A stretch of DNA of 64,000 bases from Bacillota bacterium (GCA_029226935.1 JAQXYZ010000080.1:1-64000); one strand, 5' to 3'. Shown: positions 26,462-34,783, counted from the stretch's first letter. Numbers and translations are program-made. Notes: generated by a model not told the origin, from the letters alone.

Positions 26462-26488
26462 CAATGAAAATTAAGAGGAGGAAAAGTC

Positions 26489-27427
26489 ATGAGTAAAATT
26501 ATTGAAAGTTCAGTAGAATTGGTTGGAGGTACACCCTTATTAAGAGCAAGCCGTTATGCTGCAAAGGCAAATGCGACAGAGGCAAATATTTTCACGAAAT
26601 TGGAATATTTGAATCCCGCCGGATCTGTTAAGGACCGTATTGCGCTGGCAATGGTTGAGGACGCAGAAAAGAAAGGGGTTTTGAAGCCGGGAGCAACCAT
26701 CATCGAGCCTACATCCGGCAATACCGGAATTGGTCTTGCTGCAGTTGCCGCAGCAAAGGGATATCAGGCAATCTTTACCCTTCCGGATACCATGAGTGTT
26801 GAGAGAAGAAACCTGTTAAAGGCTTATGGTGCGAAGCTGGAGCTTACAGAGGGCGCAAAGGGAATGAAGGGAGCTATTGCAAAGGCAGAGGAGTTAAAGG
26901 AATCTATTCCGGATTCTGTTATTTTAGGACAGTTCGTGAACCCTGCCAATCCTGCGGCACATAAAGCCACAACCGGTCCTGAAATTTGGGAACAGACAGA
27001 GGGGAAGGTAGACATTTTCGTTGCAGGTGTAGGTACAGGTGGAACTATTACCGGTGTAGGAGAATACTTAAAGGAGAAGAATCTTGATATTAAGATTGTA
27101 GCAGTAGAACCTGCAGGAAGCCCGGTACTTTCCAAAGGAACACCCGGTGCACATAAGATTCAGGGAATTGGTGCCGGGTTTGTACCGGATGTATTAAATA
27201 CAAAGGTTTATGACGAAATCATTACGATTGAAAATGAAGAAGCGTTTGCAGAGGGGCGTTTATTTGCTGTAAGTGAAGGTATTCTGGTAGGAATTTCATC
27301 AGGAGCAGCTTTAAAGGCAGCAACCATTCTTGCAAACAGACCGGAAAACAAGGGAAAGAATATTGTTGCGCTTTTGCCTGACTCCGGGGACAGATATCTG
27401 TCTACACCACTTTTCAACGCTGAATAA
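26489..27427 (+). CDS. cysK: Cysteine synthase (O-acetylserine sulfhydrylase)
   Basis: 312 residues. PLP-binding Lys48 sits in NPAGSVKDR; phosphate-binding PTSGNTGIG and the GTGGT loop follow; the C-terminal GISSGAA and [10 protein letters not shown] motifs are typical of CysK. It makes L-cysteine and acetate from O-acetylserine and sulfide. RBS GAGGAGG. It is controlled by the LysR-type box, the promoter at 26227 and the Cys-codon leader with terminator. yezD follows in the same direction. Confidence 0.96.
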   Translation: MSKIIESSVELVGGTPLLRASRYAAKANATEANIFTKLEYLNPAGSVKDRIALAMVEDAEKKGVLKPGATIIEPTSGNTGIGLAAVAAAKGYQAIFTLPDTMSVERRNLLKAYGAKLELTEGAKGMKGAIAKAEELKESIPDSVILGQFVNPANPAAHKATTGPEIWEQTEGKVDIFVAGVGTGGTITGVGEYLKEKNLDIKIVAVEPAGSPVLSKGTPGAHKIQGIGAGFVPDVLNTKVYDEIITIENEEAFAEGRLFAVSEGILVGISSGAALKAATILANRPENKGKNIVALLPDSGDRYLSTPLFNAE

Positions 27428-27461
27428 GCCACATCCGAAAATAACAGTTGGGAGGTTGGCA

Positions 27462-27614
27462 ATGCCCGAAACAGGTGAAGTAAAAGGAGAAGCATATTTG
27501 GAGATCATACACAGTCTGGTCAAAGATATGAAATATGGAACGATTACCGTAATCGTACAGGACGGAAAAGTAATCCAAATTGATAAAACAGATAAAATCA
27601 GATTAAAGAGCTGA
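27462..27614 (+). CDS. yezD: YezD-like small protein (DUF2292)
   Basis: 50 residues from ATG 27462 after GGGAGG. The pattern of one helix then two strands with ITVIVQDGKVIQIDKTDKIR matches the DUF2292/YezD family, which is often found beside sulfur assimilation genes but has no defined function. It lies 34 bases after cysK and ahead of a strong terminator, so it is the second gene of the cysK transcript. Confidence 0.8.
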   Translation: MPETGEVKGEAYLEIIHSLVKDMKYGTITVIVQDGKVIQIDKTDKIRLKS

Positions 27615-27616
27615 CC

Positions 27617-27672
27617 GGAAAACCGGAGGTTTTTATAGAAGTCTTTCTATAACGGACCTCCGGTTTTTTATG
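27617..27672 (+). terminator. Terminator of the cysK-yezD operon
   Basis: AAACCGGAGG on the left pairs with CCTCCGGTTT on the right, with an inner TATAGA/TCTATA stem, followed by a run of six Ts. Only about 13 bases separate it from the tRNA-like sequence at 27685. Confidence 0.8.
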
Positions 27673-27684
27673 AAATTAAAATCA

Positions 27685-27754
27685 GATGCTGTGGCCGCTG
27701 GAATGGCATAGGTTTGCAAAACCGAAGATGTTGGTTCGAGTCCAACCAGTATCA
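27685..27754 (+). tRNA. Divergent tRNA-Cys-like sequence (anticodon GCA)
   Basis: A cloverleaf can be drawn: acceptor stem 27685-27691 with 27747-27753 (7 bp, one G-U); D arm 27694-27707; anticodon arm 27709-27725 with loop TTGCAAA (GCA at 27716-27718) and one A-G mismatch; perfect 5-bp T stem with loop TTCGAGT (27730-27746). It departs from a normal tRNA-Cys: the discriminator is A (27754), not U; position 14 is C, not A; and no CCA is encoded. It may be a pseudo-tRNA, a minor tRNA or a regulatory tRNA-like RNA. It sits just behind cysK-yezD. Confidence 0.6.
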
Positions 27755-27878
27755 TTAGAGGATGGAAGATGTTGACATTTCATGAAGAAATCGTCCAAAG
27801 TGAAGAGTGGTACTACATAATTTAGCCATATTGTGATATAATTCTGAAATGAAATTATGATGAAAAGGAACGTTTAAA

Positions 27879-28655
27879 ATGCTGAATCAATTTTCAAGAA
27901 CGGAATTATTGTTGGGAAAGCAGGCTATGCAGATACTGAAAAATTCCAGAGTAGCAGTTTTCGGTATTGGTGGTGTCGGAGGCTATGCGGTAGAGGCTTT
28001 GGTAAGAAGCGGAGTGGGAACCATTGATTTGGTTGATGATGACAAGGTGTGCCTGACCAATCTCAACCGCCAGATTATTGCAACCAGAAAAACGGTAGGA
28101 AAATATAAAGTGGATGTGATGAAGGAAAGGATTCTGGAGATAAATCCTGATGCTGTTGTATATGTGCACAAGTGCTTTTTCCTTCCGGAAACCAAGGATG
28201 AATTTGATTTCAGTAAATATTCCTATGTGCTGGACGCGGTAGATACGGTAACTGCCAAAATACAGTTGGTTCTGGAGGCGCGGGATGCGGGTGTACCGAT
28301 TATCAGCAGTATGGGAGCTGGAAATAAGCTGAACCCGGCGGGCTTCGAGGTGGCAGATATTTATGAGACATCGGTCTGTCCTTTGGCTAAAGTAATGCGA
28401 AGAGAATTAAAAAAGAGGAATGTGGAGCATCTTAAGGTGGTTTATTCTAAGGAAAAGCCAATCCATCCTCTCGATGATATGGCAGTCAGCTGTAGAACTA
28501 ATTGTATCTGTCCGCCCGGTGCGGAACATAAGTGTACGCAGCGCAGGGATATACCCGGGTCTACTGCTTTCGTTCCGGCTGTGGCAGGATTGATTATGGC
28601 AGGTGAAGTCATTAAAGATCTGACGACAGATTCAGGATTAAAGGAATCAAAATAA
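27879..28655 (+). CDS. tcdA: tRNA threonylcarbamoyladenosine dehydratase (ThiF/E1-like)
   Basis: 258 residues. Rossmann ATP-binding motif GIGGVGGYAVEALVRSG, the LVDDDKV and NLNRQ segments of the ThiF/MoeB superfamily, and a C-terminal cysteine-rich segment (CRTNCICPPGAEHKC). TcdA converts t6A at position 37 of ANN-decoding tRNAs to the cyclic ct6A using ATP. Length and motifs favour TcdA over MoeB or ThiF. RBS AAAGGAA; a weak TATAAT lies at 27837-27842. Confidence 0.88.
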   Translation: MLNQFSRTELLLGKQAMQILKNSRVAVFGIGGVGGYAVEALVRSGVGTIDLVDDDKVCLTNLNRQIIATRKTVGKYKVDVMKERILEINPDAVVYVHKCFFLPETKDEFDFSKYSYVLDAVDTVTAKIQLVLEARDAGVPIISSMGAGNKLNPAGFEVADIYETSVCPLAKVMRRELKKRNVEHLKVVYSKEKPIHPLDDMAVSCRTNCICPPGAEHKCTQRRDIPGSTAFVPAVAGLIMAGEVIKDLTTDSGLKESK

Positions 28656-28699
28656 GCGTGGGGCTTAAAGAGTATCCGATTGCAGACATTATTTTTTTC

Positions 28700-28728
28700 T
28701 TGACAAATTCGGGAAGTGGGTTTACTTT
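28700..28728 (+). promoter_or_regulatory. Promoter of the TPP riboswitch-thiT transcript
   Basis: Perfect TTGACA (28700-28705), 17 bases, TACTTT (28723-28728). The TPP aptamer begins about 10 bases downstream of the predicted start. Confidence 0.6.
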
Positions 28729-28745
28729 TAATAGGAATTTATTAA

Positions 28746-28848
28746 GTCGCTAGGGGAGCGTTTGCTGAGATTGGATATGGACGGAAATATCGGTTCATAT
28801 GCTAACCCTCATTACCTGAACCGGATAATACCGGCGTAGGGAAGCAGA
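28746..28848 (+). promoter_or_regulatory. TPP (thi-box) riboswitch
   Basis: The core is recognisable: GGGGAGC, CTGAGA (28765-28770), AACCC, ACCTGAACCGGATAATACCGG and GCGTAGGGAA. It binds thiamine pyrophosphate and switches off the downstream thiamine transporter gene. Confidence 0.95.
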
Positions 28849-28942
28849 TTTTTATAGATGATGTGGGATACTGCCGTAAACTAATATTGTTTTATGCAGC
28901 AGGTTTACAGTGAAACTGCACATTTATAAAGATTATCGGTCT

Positions 28943-28973
28943 CCTCCTGTGATCATTACAAGGAGGTTTTTTT
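28943..28973 (+). terminator. Riboswitch expression platform: terminator that also hides the thiT ribosome site
   Basis: CCTCCT (28943-28948) pairs with AGGAGG (28961-28966), and seven Ts follow directly. The 3' arm is the Shine-Dalgarno of thiT (ATG 28974), so one hairpin could end transcription and block translation. Confidence 0.65.
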
Positions 28974-29651
28974 ATGTCTATTTTTGCAACTGAAGTTATT
29001 GATGAAGAATGGGGAAACTATTTTGAACTGACCGGGCTTGGCTATGGAGCGCTGGTTGCCCTGATGATTCTCGTCCTGGTTCTTGGCTGCGTGGTCAGCA
29101 ATGCGGATGGAAAGAAAAAGATTGGGGTTAAACCATTGGTGTTTTCGGCGATGGCGATGGCACTTGCCATGGTAACAAGCATGATCAAGCTGATTGATAT
29201 GCCTATGGGAGGTTCCGTTACGCTGTGCAGCATGCTGTTTATCTGCCTGATTGGCTATCTGTTCGGACTTCGCACTGGTCTTACGGCAGCCGTTGCCTAT
29301 GGAGTTCTGCAGCTGGTAACCAATCCCTACATTATCAGCATTCCGCAGATGCTGGTAGATTACATATTTGCATTTGGAGCATTGGGGCTTTCGGGAATCT
29401 TTACAAACAGGAAGAGAGGACTTTTGTGGGGATATCTGACAGGGGTTTTAGGCAGATACTTCTTCTCATTTCTCTCGGGCATGATTTTCTTCGGAAGCTA
29501 TGCATCTTCCTACCATATGAGTGCACCGGTATATTCTCTGGTCTATAATGGCGCTTACCTTGGGGTGGAGGCACTCATTACAGTCATCATTTTACTGCTC
29601 CCGCCTGTTTCAAAAGGGCTTCTCAAAGTAAAAAATATGGCTAATCAATAG
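28974..29651 (+). CDS. thiT: ECF thiamine transporter S component
   Basis: 225 residues with about six membrane segments; an extra hydrophobic segment lies near residues 23-42 before the usual core. GGSVTLCSMLFICLIGYLFG and the PQMLVDYIFAF region are ThiT/YuaJ features. It captures thiamine for the shared ECF module, whose genes are not in this window. The TPP riboswitch upstream confirms the substrate class. Confidence 0.93.
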   Translation: MSIFATEVIDEEWGNYFELTGLGYGALVALMILVLVLGCVVSNADGKKKIGVKPLVFSAMAMALAMVTSMIKLIDMPMGGSVTLCSMLFICLIGYLFGLRTGLTAAVAYGVLQLVTNPYIISIPQMLVDYIFAFGALGLSGIFTNRKRGLLWGYLTGVLGRYFFSFLSGMIFFGSYASSYHMSAPVYSLVYNGAYLGVEALITVIILLLPPVSKGLLKVKNMANQ

Positions 29652-29694
29652 AAGCATTTCCTGTGAAAATTGCCCAATTATTGCGAGAAATCAA

Positions 29695-29735
29695 AATACC
29701 ACTTGTAAATTATTTATACAGGTGGTATTCTTTTT
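29695..29735 (+). terminator. Terminator after thiT
   Basis: AATACCACtTGTA (29695-29707) pairs with TACAgGTGGTATT (29717-29729) around a 9-base loop, then CTTTTTA. It separates thiT from the malQ-lacI unit. Confidence 0.75.
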
Positions 29736-29745
29736 ATAGTTGATT

Positions 29746-29757
29746 GGAAACGTTACC
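29746..29757 (+). promoter_or_regulatory. LacI-family operator upstream of malQ
   Basis: GGAAACGTTACC, a palindrome centred on CG with one mismatch, typical of LacI/GalR regulators (and close to a cre site). A TATAGT -10-like box lies just upstream at 29735-29740. The LacI-family gene at 31310 is the obvious candidate, giving feedback control; CcpA is an alternative. Confidence 0.5.
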
Positions 29758-29782
29758 GAAACTAAAAATTAGGAGAAGAAAA

Positions 29783-31261
29783 ATGAGAGCAAGCGGCATA
29801 CTACTACCAATTTCCAGCATTCCGTCAAAGTATGGAATCGGAACATTTTCAAAGGAAGCATACGAATTTGTTGATTTTTTACAGGAAGCAGGGCAGACCT
29901 ACTGGCAGATACTGCCACTTGGGCCGACCGGCTACGGAGATTCACCGTACCAGTCTTTTTCTACCTTTGCAGGAAATCCATATTACATAGATTTGGAGGA
30001 ACTGATCGAGAAGGGCTTTCTTACCAAGCAGCAGTGTGAAGCATGTGACTGGGGTGGAAGTGAAGCCTATGTGGACTATGAGAAGGTTTATCTTTCACGT
30101 TTTGCAATCCTCAAGGAAGCATTTAAGAACAGCAAGATTAGTGAGAACGAAGAATTCAGGACATTTGTAGAGGAAAACGCATCATGGCTGCCGGATTATG
30201 CCCTTTATATGGCAGTGAAGGATTCTTTTGGCGGAAAGAGCTGGTCGGAGTGGGATGATGATATTCGATTAAGAAAAACGGCTGCGGTTGAAAAGTACAG
30301 CAAACAGCTAAAAGAAGAAATTCTTTTCTACGAGTTCCAGCAGTATCTGTTTGCAACTCAGTGGATGAAGTTAAAGAAGTATGCGAATGATAAGGGAATC
30401 AAGATCATAGGCGATATTCCTATTTATGTTGCTTTTGACAGTGCGGATACATGGGCGAATCCCGAGCTTTTCCAGTTGGATGAGAATGGTCTTCCTACCG
30501 GTGTTGCAGGATGTCCACCGGATGCTTTTTCGGCAACAGGACAGCTTTGGGGTAATCCGCTTTATCGATGGGATTACCACAAGGAAACTGACTATGCATG
30601 GTGGATGCAGAGAATCTCCTATTGCTACAAACTGTATGATGTGGTAAGAATTGACCACTTCAGAGGCTTTGATGAATATTATAATATTCCTTATGGAGAT
30701 CCCACAGCCGAATTTGGCAAGTGGGAAAAGGGACCGGGATACGACCTGTTTAAGGTAATGAAAGAAAAGATTGGCAATAAGCCTGTCATCGCAGAGGATC
30801 TGGGCTTCCTCACACCTTCCGTAATTAAGCTGGTAAAGAAGACCGGATATCCGGGAATGAAGATTTTACAGTTTGCCTTTGACTCAAGGGAGGAGAGCGA
30901 CTATCTTCCTCACAATTATCCGGCAAATTCTGTAGTTTATACAGGGACTCATGACAATGATACTATGATGGGCTGGTATGAAAGCGTAAACCGCCGTGAC
31001 CGCAGTTTTGCGAAGAAATACCTGAATATCAGGGGAAATAAGGACATGGTATGGAATTTCATCCGGGCTGCAATTGCAAGTGTATCTGACACGGCAATTA
31101 TTCCTATGCAGGATTACCTTGGGCTTGGAAGCGAGGCAAGAATTAATATTCCTTCCACTTTAGGAAACAACTGGAAGTGGAGAATGGTACCGGGACAGAT
31201 AAATGAGGAACTGGCAGACAGAATATATAAGCTGTGTAAGCTGTACGGCAGAATCAGATAG
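29783..31261 (+). CDS. malQ: 4-alpha-glucanotransferase (amylomaltase, GH77)
   Basis: 492 residues from ATG 29783 (AGGAGAAG 7 bases upstream; an in-frame ATG at 29744 lies before the operator and is rejected). GH77 marks are SIPSKYGIGTF, the nucleophile region VRIDHFRGF, the acid/base region IAEDLGF and the transition-state aspartate in YTGTHDNDT. It moves glucan segments between maltodextrins and releases glucose, in the cytoplasm. A LacI regulator gene follows 48 bases downstream. Confidence 0.95.
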   Translation: MRASGILLPISSIPSKYGIGTFSKEAYEFVDFLQEAGQTYWQILPLGPTGYGDSPYQSFSTFAGNPYYIDLEELIEKGFLTKQQCEACDWGGSEAYVDYEKVYLSRFAILKEAFKNSKISENEEFRTFVEENASWLPDYALYMAVKDSFGGKSWSEWDDDIRLRKTAAVEKYSKQLKEEILFYEFQQYLFATQWMKLKKYANDKGIKIIGDIPIYVAFDSADTWANPELFQLDENGLPTGVAGCPPDAFSATGQLWGNPLYRWDYHKETDYAWWMQRISYCYKLYDVVRIDHFRGFDEYYNIPYGDPTAEFGKWEKGPGYDLFKVMKEKIGNKPVIAEDLGFLTPSVIKLVKKTGYPGMKILQFAFDSREESDYLPHNYPANSVVYTGTHDNDTMMGWYESVNRRDRSFAKKYLNIRGNKDMVWNFIRAAIASVSDTAIIPMQDYLGLGSEARINIPSTLGNNWKWRMVPGQINEELADRIYKLCKLYGRIR

Positions 31262-31309
31262 CAGAAATAAAAGACGTGAGCGTTGAAGGTCATGTGATGG
31301 GGGAGCATT

Positions 31310-32341
31310 ATGACGGAAATAACCATTAAGGATATAGCGAAAAGATGTGGAGTGGGTATTAGCACTGTTTCCAGAGCGATTAATAACCACCCGGACATTA
31401 ATCCCGAAACAAAACAGATGGTTATGGACGTGATTAAGGAGACCGGTTACATTCCCAATAACAGCGCAAGAAATCTAAAGCGCACGGATGCTAAATGCAT
31501 TGCTGTTTTGATTAAAGGTATTACCAATCCTTTTTTCAGCCCTGTGATTCAGATTGTAGAAGCGCAGGTGCAAAAAAAGAAATATGCAATGGTTATGCAG
31601 CATGTGGAATCTTATGAAAATGAGGTGGAGGTTGCGCTGGAACTGGTCAAGGAAAAAAGGCTTCGTGGAATTATCTTTCTGGGAGGAGCCTATCAGCATG
31701 ATGAGCAGCAGCTTGCCAAATTGAATGTGCCGTTTGTTTTTGGAACCATCGGAACCGTTCAGGAGCAGGGCGAAAAGATCTATTCAAATGTTGCGGTAGA
31801 TGACCGGGCAGAAAGCCGGAAAATGATAGAATATTTATTGGATTTGGGACATAAAAGGATCGCGATTGTTACAGAAGGATCGGAGGCGCAATCTGTTGGA
31901 CAGCTTCGACTGGAAGGGTATTTGGATGCCTTGAAGGCAAGAGGGATTGGAATAGATGAGAGATTGATCTGCGAAATCAGAGATGAGAAAGATCCCTATT
32001 CCATGGAAAATGGATATAAGCTTATCAAGGAGCTTTTAAAATCAGGAGCAGAGTTTACGGCTGTTTTTGCCATAGCAGATTTTCTTGCTGTAGGTGTCTG
32101 TAGGGCATTGCATGAAGCCGGAAAGCGAATACCGGAGGATGTTTCGGTGGCAGGTTATGATGGAATACCCATTGGGGAATTTTATACGCCGCAACTTACC
32201 ACGATTCGGCAGCCGGTAGAGGCAATGGCGGAAAAGATGGTAAAGCTTTTGTTTGATGTGATAGCGGGGAAAAGCAAGCATGAGCATGTTGTTTTCCCGG
32301 CGGAACTGATAGAGAGAGAGTCCACATCAAGGGTTCATTAA
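31310..32341 (+). CDS. LacI-family transcriptional regulator
   Basis: 343 residues. The N-terminal HTH TIKDIAKRCGVGISTVSRAI (about 5-24) and hinge helix NNSARNLK are followed by a periplasmic-binding-like sugar domain. Being directly after malQ, with a LacI-type operator before malQ, it is likely a maltodextrin-responsive regulator of this unit (inference). Confidence 0.92.
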   Translation: MTEITIKDIAKRCGVGISTVSRAINNHPDINPETKQMVMDVIKETGYIPNNSARNLKRTDAKCIAVLIKGITNPFFSPVIQIVEAQVQKKKYAMVMQHVESYENEVEVALELVKEKRLRGIIFLGGAYQHDEQQLAKLNVPFVFGTIGTVQEQGEKIYSNVAVDDRAESRKMIEYLLDLGHKRIAIVTEGSEAQSVGQLRLEGYLDALKARGIGIDERLICEIRDEKDPYSMENGYKLIKELLKSGAEFTAVFAIADFLAVGVCRALHEAGKRIPEDVSVAGYDGIPIGEFYTPQLTTIRQPVEAMAEKMVKLLFDVIAGKSKHEHVVFPAELIERESTSRVH

Positions 32342-32344
32342 CAA

Positions 32345-32374
32345 AGCTGGCTGCAATTTGCAGCCAGCTGTTTT
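32345..32374. terminator. Bidirectional terminator between convergent genes
   Basis: AGCTGGCTGCAA (32345-32356) pairs with its complement ending at 32369, nearly perfect and with a very small loop, followed by TTTT. It serves the LacI gene and, in the other direction, the CYTH gene that ends at 32426. Confidence 0.8.
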
Positions 32375-32425
32375 GATTCTTGGAAATTCTTTATGCAACA
32401 AAATGTTTTGTCATACAAAGCAGTG

Positions 32426-32917
32426 CTAAAAAACTTTTTTTGACAGATTGGAATTATGATATTCGCGATTACTGGTAACATCCTCGCCAAGCCATGCGGG
32501 AGGAATGAAGGCATTTGCCATTTCCTCATCAGGAAATTCAACTTCTGCAATCATCAGTGGGGCAAAAGGCGGCTCAAAAATATCAAGCTCTACCTTAAGA
32601 TTCAGGAGTTCTTCTTTGGGAGTGTAACCACTGGCAAAGGCAGGTTCCATAAGTGGAATTAGATATCTTCGTTTGGAGATGATGTTGCCGTCTGCCTTGG
32701 TAAGCAGATGCTCATAGGCCTCCCGGTTGAGGGGGAGATTATATTCCTCCCGAGCTAAAAGTCCCTTGCCTTTGTAGGTCATATAGTATTCTTCATCCTG
32801 CCTGCGTATGCGGATGACAGGATCAGTACACAGATATGCCTGTTCAATCAAAAGGCATTTACAGGATGACAGATCGGCGGGTAACTTTTCAATTAAGAAT
32901 TTACGTTCAATTTCCAT
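32426..32917 (-). CDS. CYTH-domain phosphatase-like protein
   Basis: 163 residues. The N-terminal ExExK motif (MEIERKFLI: Glu2, Glu4, Lys6) and alternating charged strands (IRIRRQDEEYYMTYKGKG) define the CYTH/triphosphate tunnel fold, which hydrolyses inorganic triphosphate or other tri-/polyphosphate substrates using Mg. Which substrate applies here is unknown. The only minus-strand gene in this stretch, with its own promoter at 32977-33005. Confidence 0.88.
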   Translation of the reverse strand: MEIERKFLIEKLPADLSSCKCLLIEQAYLCTDPVIRIRRQDEEYYMTYKGKGLLAREEYNLPLNREAYEHLLTKADGNIISKRRYLIPLMEPAFASGYTPKEELLNLKVELDIFEPPFAPLMIAEVEFPDEEMANAFIPPAWLGEDVTSNREYHNSNLSKKVF

Positions 32918-32976
32918 AAATGATAAGTCCTTTCTTTTGCCGTATAGTTCATAAAAAATTTAGTTATTTTATAGAT

Positions 32977-33005
32977 ATTATATCTTTCATCCATAAACTT
33001 TACAA
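32977..33005 (-). promoter_or_regulatory. Promoter of the CYTH gene
   Basis: On the minus strand TTGTAA (33000-33005), 17 bases, TATAAT (32977-32982). Confidence 0.6.
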
Positions 33006-33094
33006 ATCATTTATTGGTATTTGGGTCTGTTTAATGGTAAAATATGTTTATAGTCTGGTTAAGATAAAATGAATGTAAAAAGGTGGGGTATTTT

Positions 33095-33646
33095 ATGAGT
33101 AAGGTTTGTGTTTTTTTTGGTACCGGTTACGAAGAGATAGAAGCTCTTACGGTGGTAGACATTTTGAGAAGACAAGGGATTGATACGGAAATGGTTTCAA
33201 TCACGGGAGAAAAGACAGTAGTGGGTTCACACCACATTCCTGTGGTAATGGATTGCCTGATCGAGATGGTAGACTTTAATGAAGTCGATATGATTGTGCT
33301 TCCCGGAGGACTTGCAGGAACCAGAAATCTGGAAAGCTGCGAGCTTTTGATGGAACAGGTAGATGCGTTTGCTGCATCAGGTAAGGCGGTGTGTGCAATC
33401 TGTGCAGCTCCTTCCATTTTAGGACACAGGGGCATTCTGAAAGGGAAAAAGGCGATTGCTTATCCCGGCTTTGAAGATCAGCTAAAGGATGCTGTCATCA
33501 CATATGAGCCGGCGGTAAGAGATGGTAACATTATTACAGGAAGAGGGATGGGATGCTCCATACCATTTGCATTGGCAATCATTGAATATCTGTCGGGACA
33601 GAAAGCGGCAGATGAAATGGCAGCAAAAATCGTTTACAGCAGATAA
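33095..33646 (+). CDS. DJ-1/PfpI family protein (YajL/ThiJ-like)
   Basis: 183 residues from ATG 33095 after AGGTGGGG. The nucleophile elbow cysteine (Cys103 in VCAICAAPS) and the partner glutamate (Glu16 in EEIEAL) are in place. DJ-1 relatives act as glyoxalases, deglycases, chaperones or oxidative-stress sensors; the exact role cannot be assigned. The CBS-domain gene begins 15 bases after the stop. Confidence 0.9.
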   Translation: MSKVCVFFGTGYEEIEALTVVDILRRQGIDTEMVSITGEKTVVGSHHIPVVMDCLIEMVDFNEVDMIVLPGGLAGTRNLESCELLMEQVDAFAASGKAVCAICAAPSILGHRGILKGKKAIAYPGFEDQLKDAVITYEPAVRDGNIITGRGMGCSIPFALAIIEYLSGQKAADEMAAKIVYSR

Positions 33647-33661
33647 AAGGAAAGGACACAA

Positions 33662-34102
33662 ATGAATATATTATTTTTTTTGAAGCCCAAATTTGAAGTG
33701 GCATGTGTATATGATACAGATACACTGCGGCAGGCATTAGAAAAAATGGAGCACCACAGATACTCCGCAATTCCTGTGATTGGAGAAGCGGATGGGCGAT
33801 ACATAGGAACTTTGACAGAGGGAGATCTTCTCTGGTACATCAAGGATCAGGATGATTTAAATTTAAGGGAAGCAGAAAACATCTCTATCATGGATGTAAA
33901 ACGAAACCGGGATAATGAGCCGGTAGAAGTAGATGTAAATATGGAAAATCTCATCAGCAAGGCGATGAATCAGAATTTTGTCCCGGTAATTGATGATAGA
34001 GAGCGTTTTATTGGAATCATTACCAGAAAGGACATTATTCAGTATTTGTCCAAGCAGCTGGTAACAATACAGTTAGAGGCCGGAGGGATGAGCATCCGGT
34101 AG
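33662..34102 (+). CDS. CBS-domain protein
   Basis: 146 residues comprising two CBS motifs (about 12-65 and 82-140) that together would bind an adenine nucleotide. No other domain is attached. RBS AAGGAAAGGA. It follows the DJ-1 gene closely and precedes greA by 21 bases, so the three may be co-transcribed. Target unknown. Confidence 0.85.
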   Translation: MNILFFLKPKFEVACVYDTDTLRQALEKMEHHRYSAIPVIGEADGRYIGTLTEGDLLWYIKDQDDLNLREAENISIMDVKRNRDNEPVEVDVNMENLISKAMNQNFVPVIDDRERFIGIITRKDIIQYLSKQLVTIQLEAGGMSIR

Positions 34103-34123
34103 TATGAGGTAAGGGGAAAGAAA

Positions 34124-34627
34124 ATGTTTAATCAGCTGACACAAAAAGATATCGATGCCATGGAAGCGGAGATTGAAGAAAGAAAGCTTGTAATCAGACC
34201 AAAGCTTTTAGAAGCAGTAAAGGAAGCAAGAGCACAGGGCGATCTCAGCGAAAATTTTGAGTATTATGCAGCAAAAAGAGAAAAGAACAAAAATGAAAGC
34301 CGCATCCGTTTTTTGGAGAGAATGATTAAGACCGCGGAGGTTATTCGCGATGATTCTGCAGAGGATGAGATTGGAATGAATAACACAGTGGAGGTGGAGT
34401 TTGAGGAGGACGGCTCTGTTGAAAAATATAAGATTGTGACAACCATGCGGGGAAATTCCCTTGAAGGACTCATCAGCATTGAATCACCTATCGGGAAGGC
34501 GTTGATGGGACATAAAGTGGGCGATCGCGTTTATGTGGAGGTTAACAACTCTTATGGCTATTATTTAATTATAAAATCAATAGAGAATACGGAGGATGAT
34601 GGCAGCGACAAGATCAGAAGCTTTTAA
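34124..34627 (+). CDS. greA: Transcription elongation factor GreA/GreB family
   Basis: 167 residues. The N-terminal coiled coil with ARAQGDLSENFEYYAAK, which carries the acidic tip residues D and E, and the C-terminal FKBP-like domain (SPIGKALMGHKVGD) are diagnostic. It rescues backtracked RNA polymerase by stimulating transcript cleavage. The N-terminal segment is slightly longer and more divergent than E. coli GreA. Confidence 0.93.
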   Translation: MFNQLTQKDIDAMEAEIEERKLVIRPKLLEAVKEARAQGDLSENFEYYAAKREKNKNESRIRFLERMIKTAEVIRDDSAEDEIGMNNTVEVEFEEDGSVEKYKIVTTMRGNSLEGLISIESPIGKALMGHKVGDRVYVEVNNSYGYYLIIKSIENTEDDGSDKIRSF

Positions 34628-34650
34628 AATTTTTTAACGGAAAAACTTAC

Positions 34651-34657
34651 CATCATA
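34651..34657 (+). promoter_or_regulatory. Possible SigG -10 box for the SASP gene
   Basis: CATCATA fits the SigG -10 consensus CATNHTA, but no convincing -35 lies 17-18 bases upstream. The expected leader of about 120 nt would carry the tandem hairpins at 34689-34755. Confidence 0.25.
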
Positions 34658-34687
34658 TTTTCATAAACACCGTAAATACTATGAACA

Positions 34688-34774
34688 GGATAAGTGATAA
34701 AGAAATCGCTTTGAACGGAGGAAACTTCAGGATAAGCGAAAGTAAATCGCTTATCTTGAAAATAATAACGGAGG
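34688..34774 (+). repeat. Tandem hairpin plus GGAGG repeat in the SASP leader
   Basis: Two related units: GATAAGTGA ... TCGCTT then CGGAGG (34689-34720), and GATAAGCGA ... TCGCTTATC then CGGAGG (34731-34774). The second forms a perfect 9-bp hairpin with a 7-base loop (34731-34755). Only the second GGAGG is followed by a start codon. Confidence 0.6.
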
Positions 34775-34783
34775 TGAATGAAG

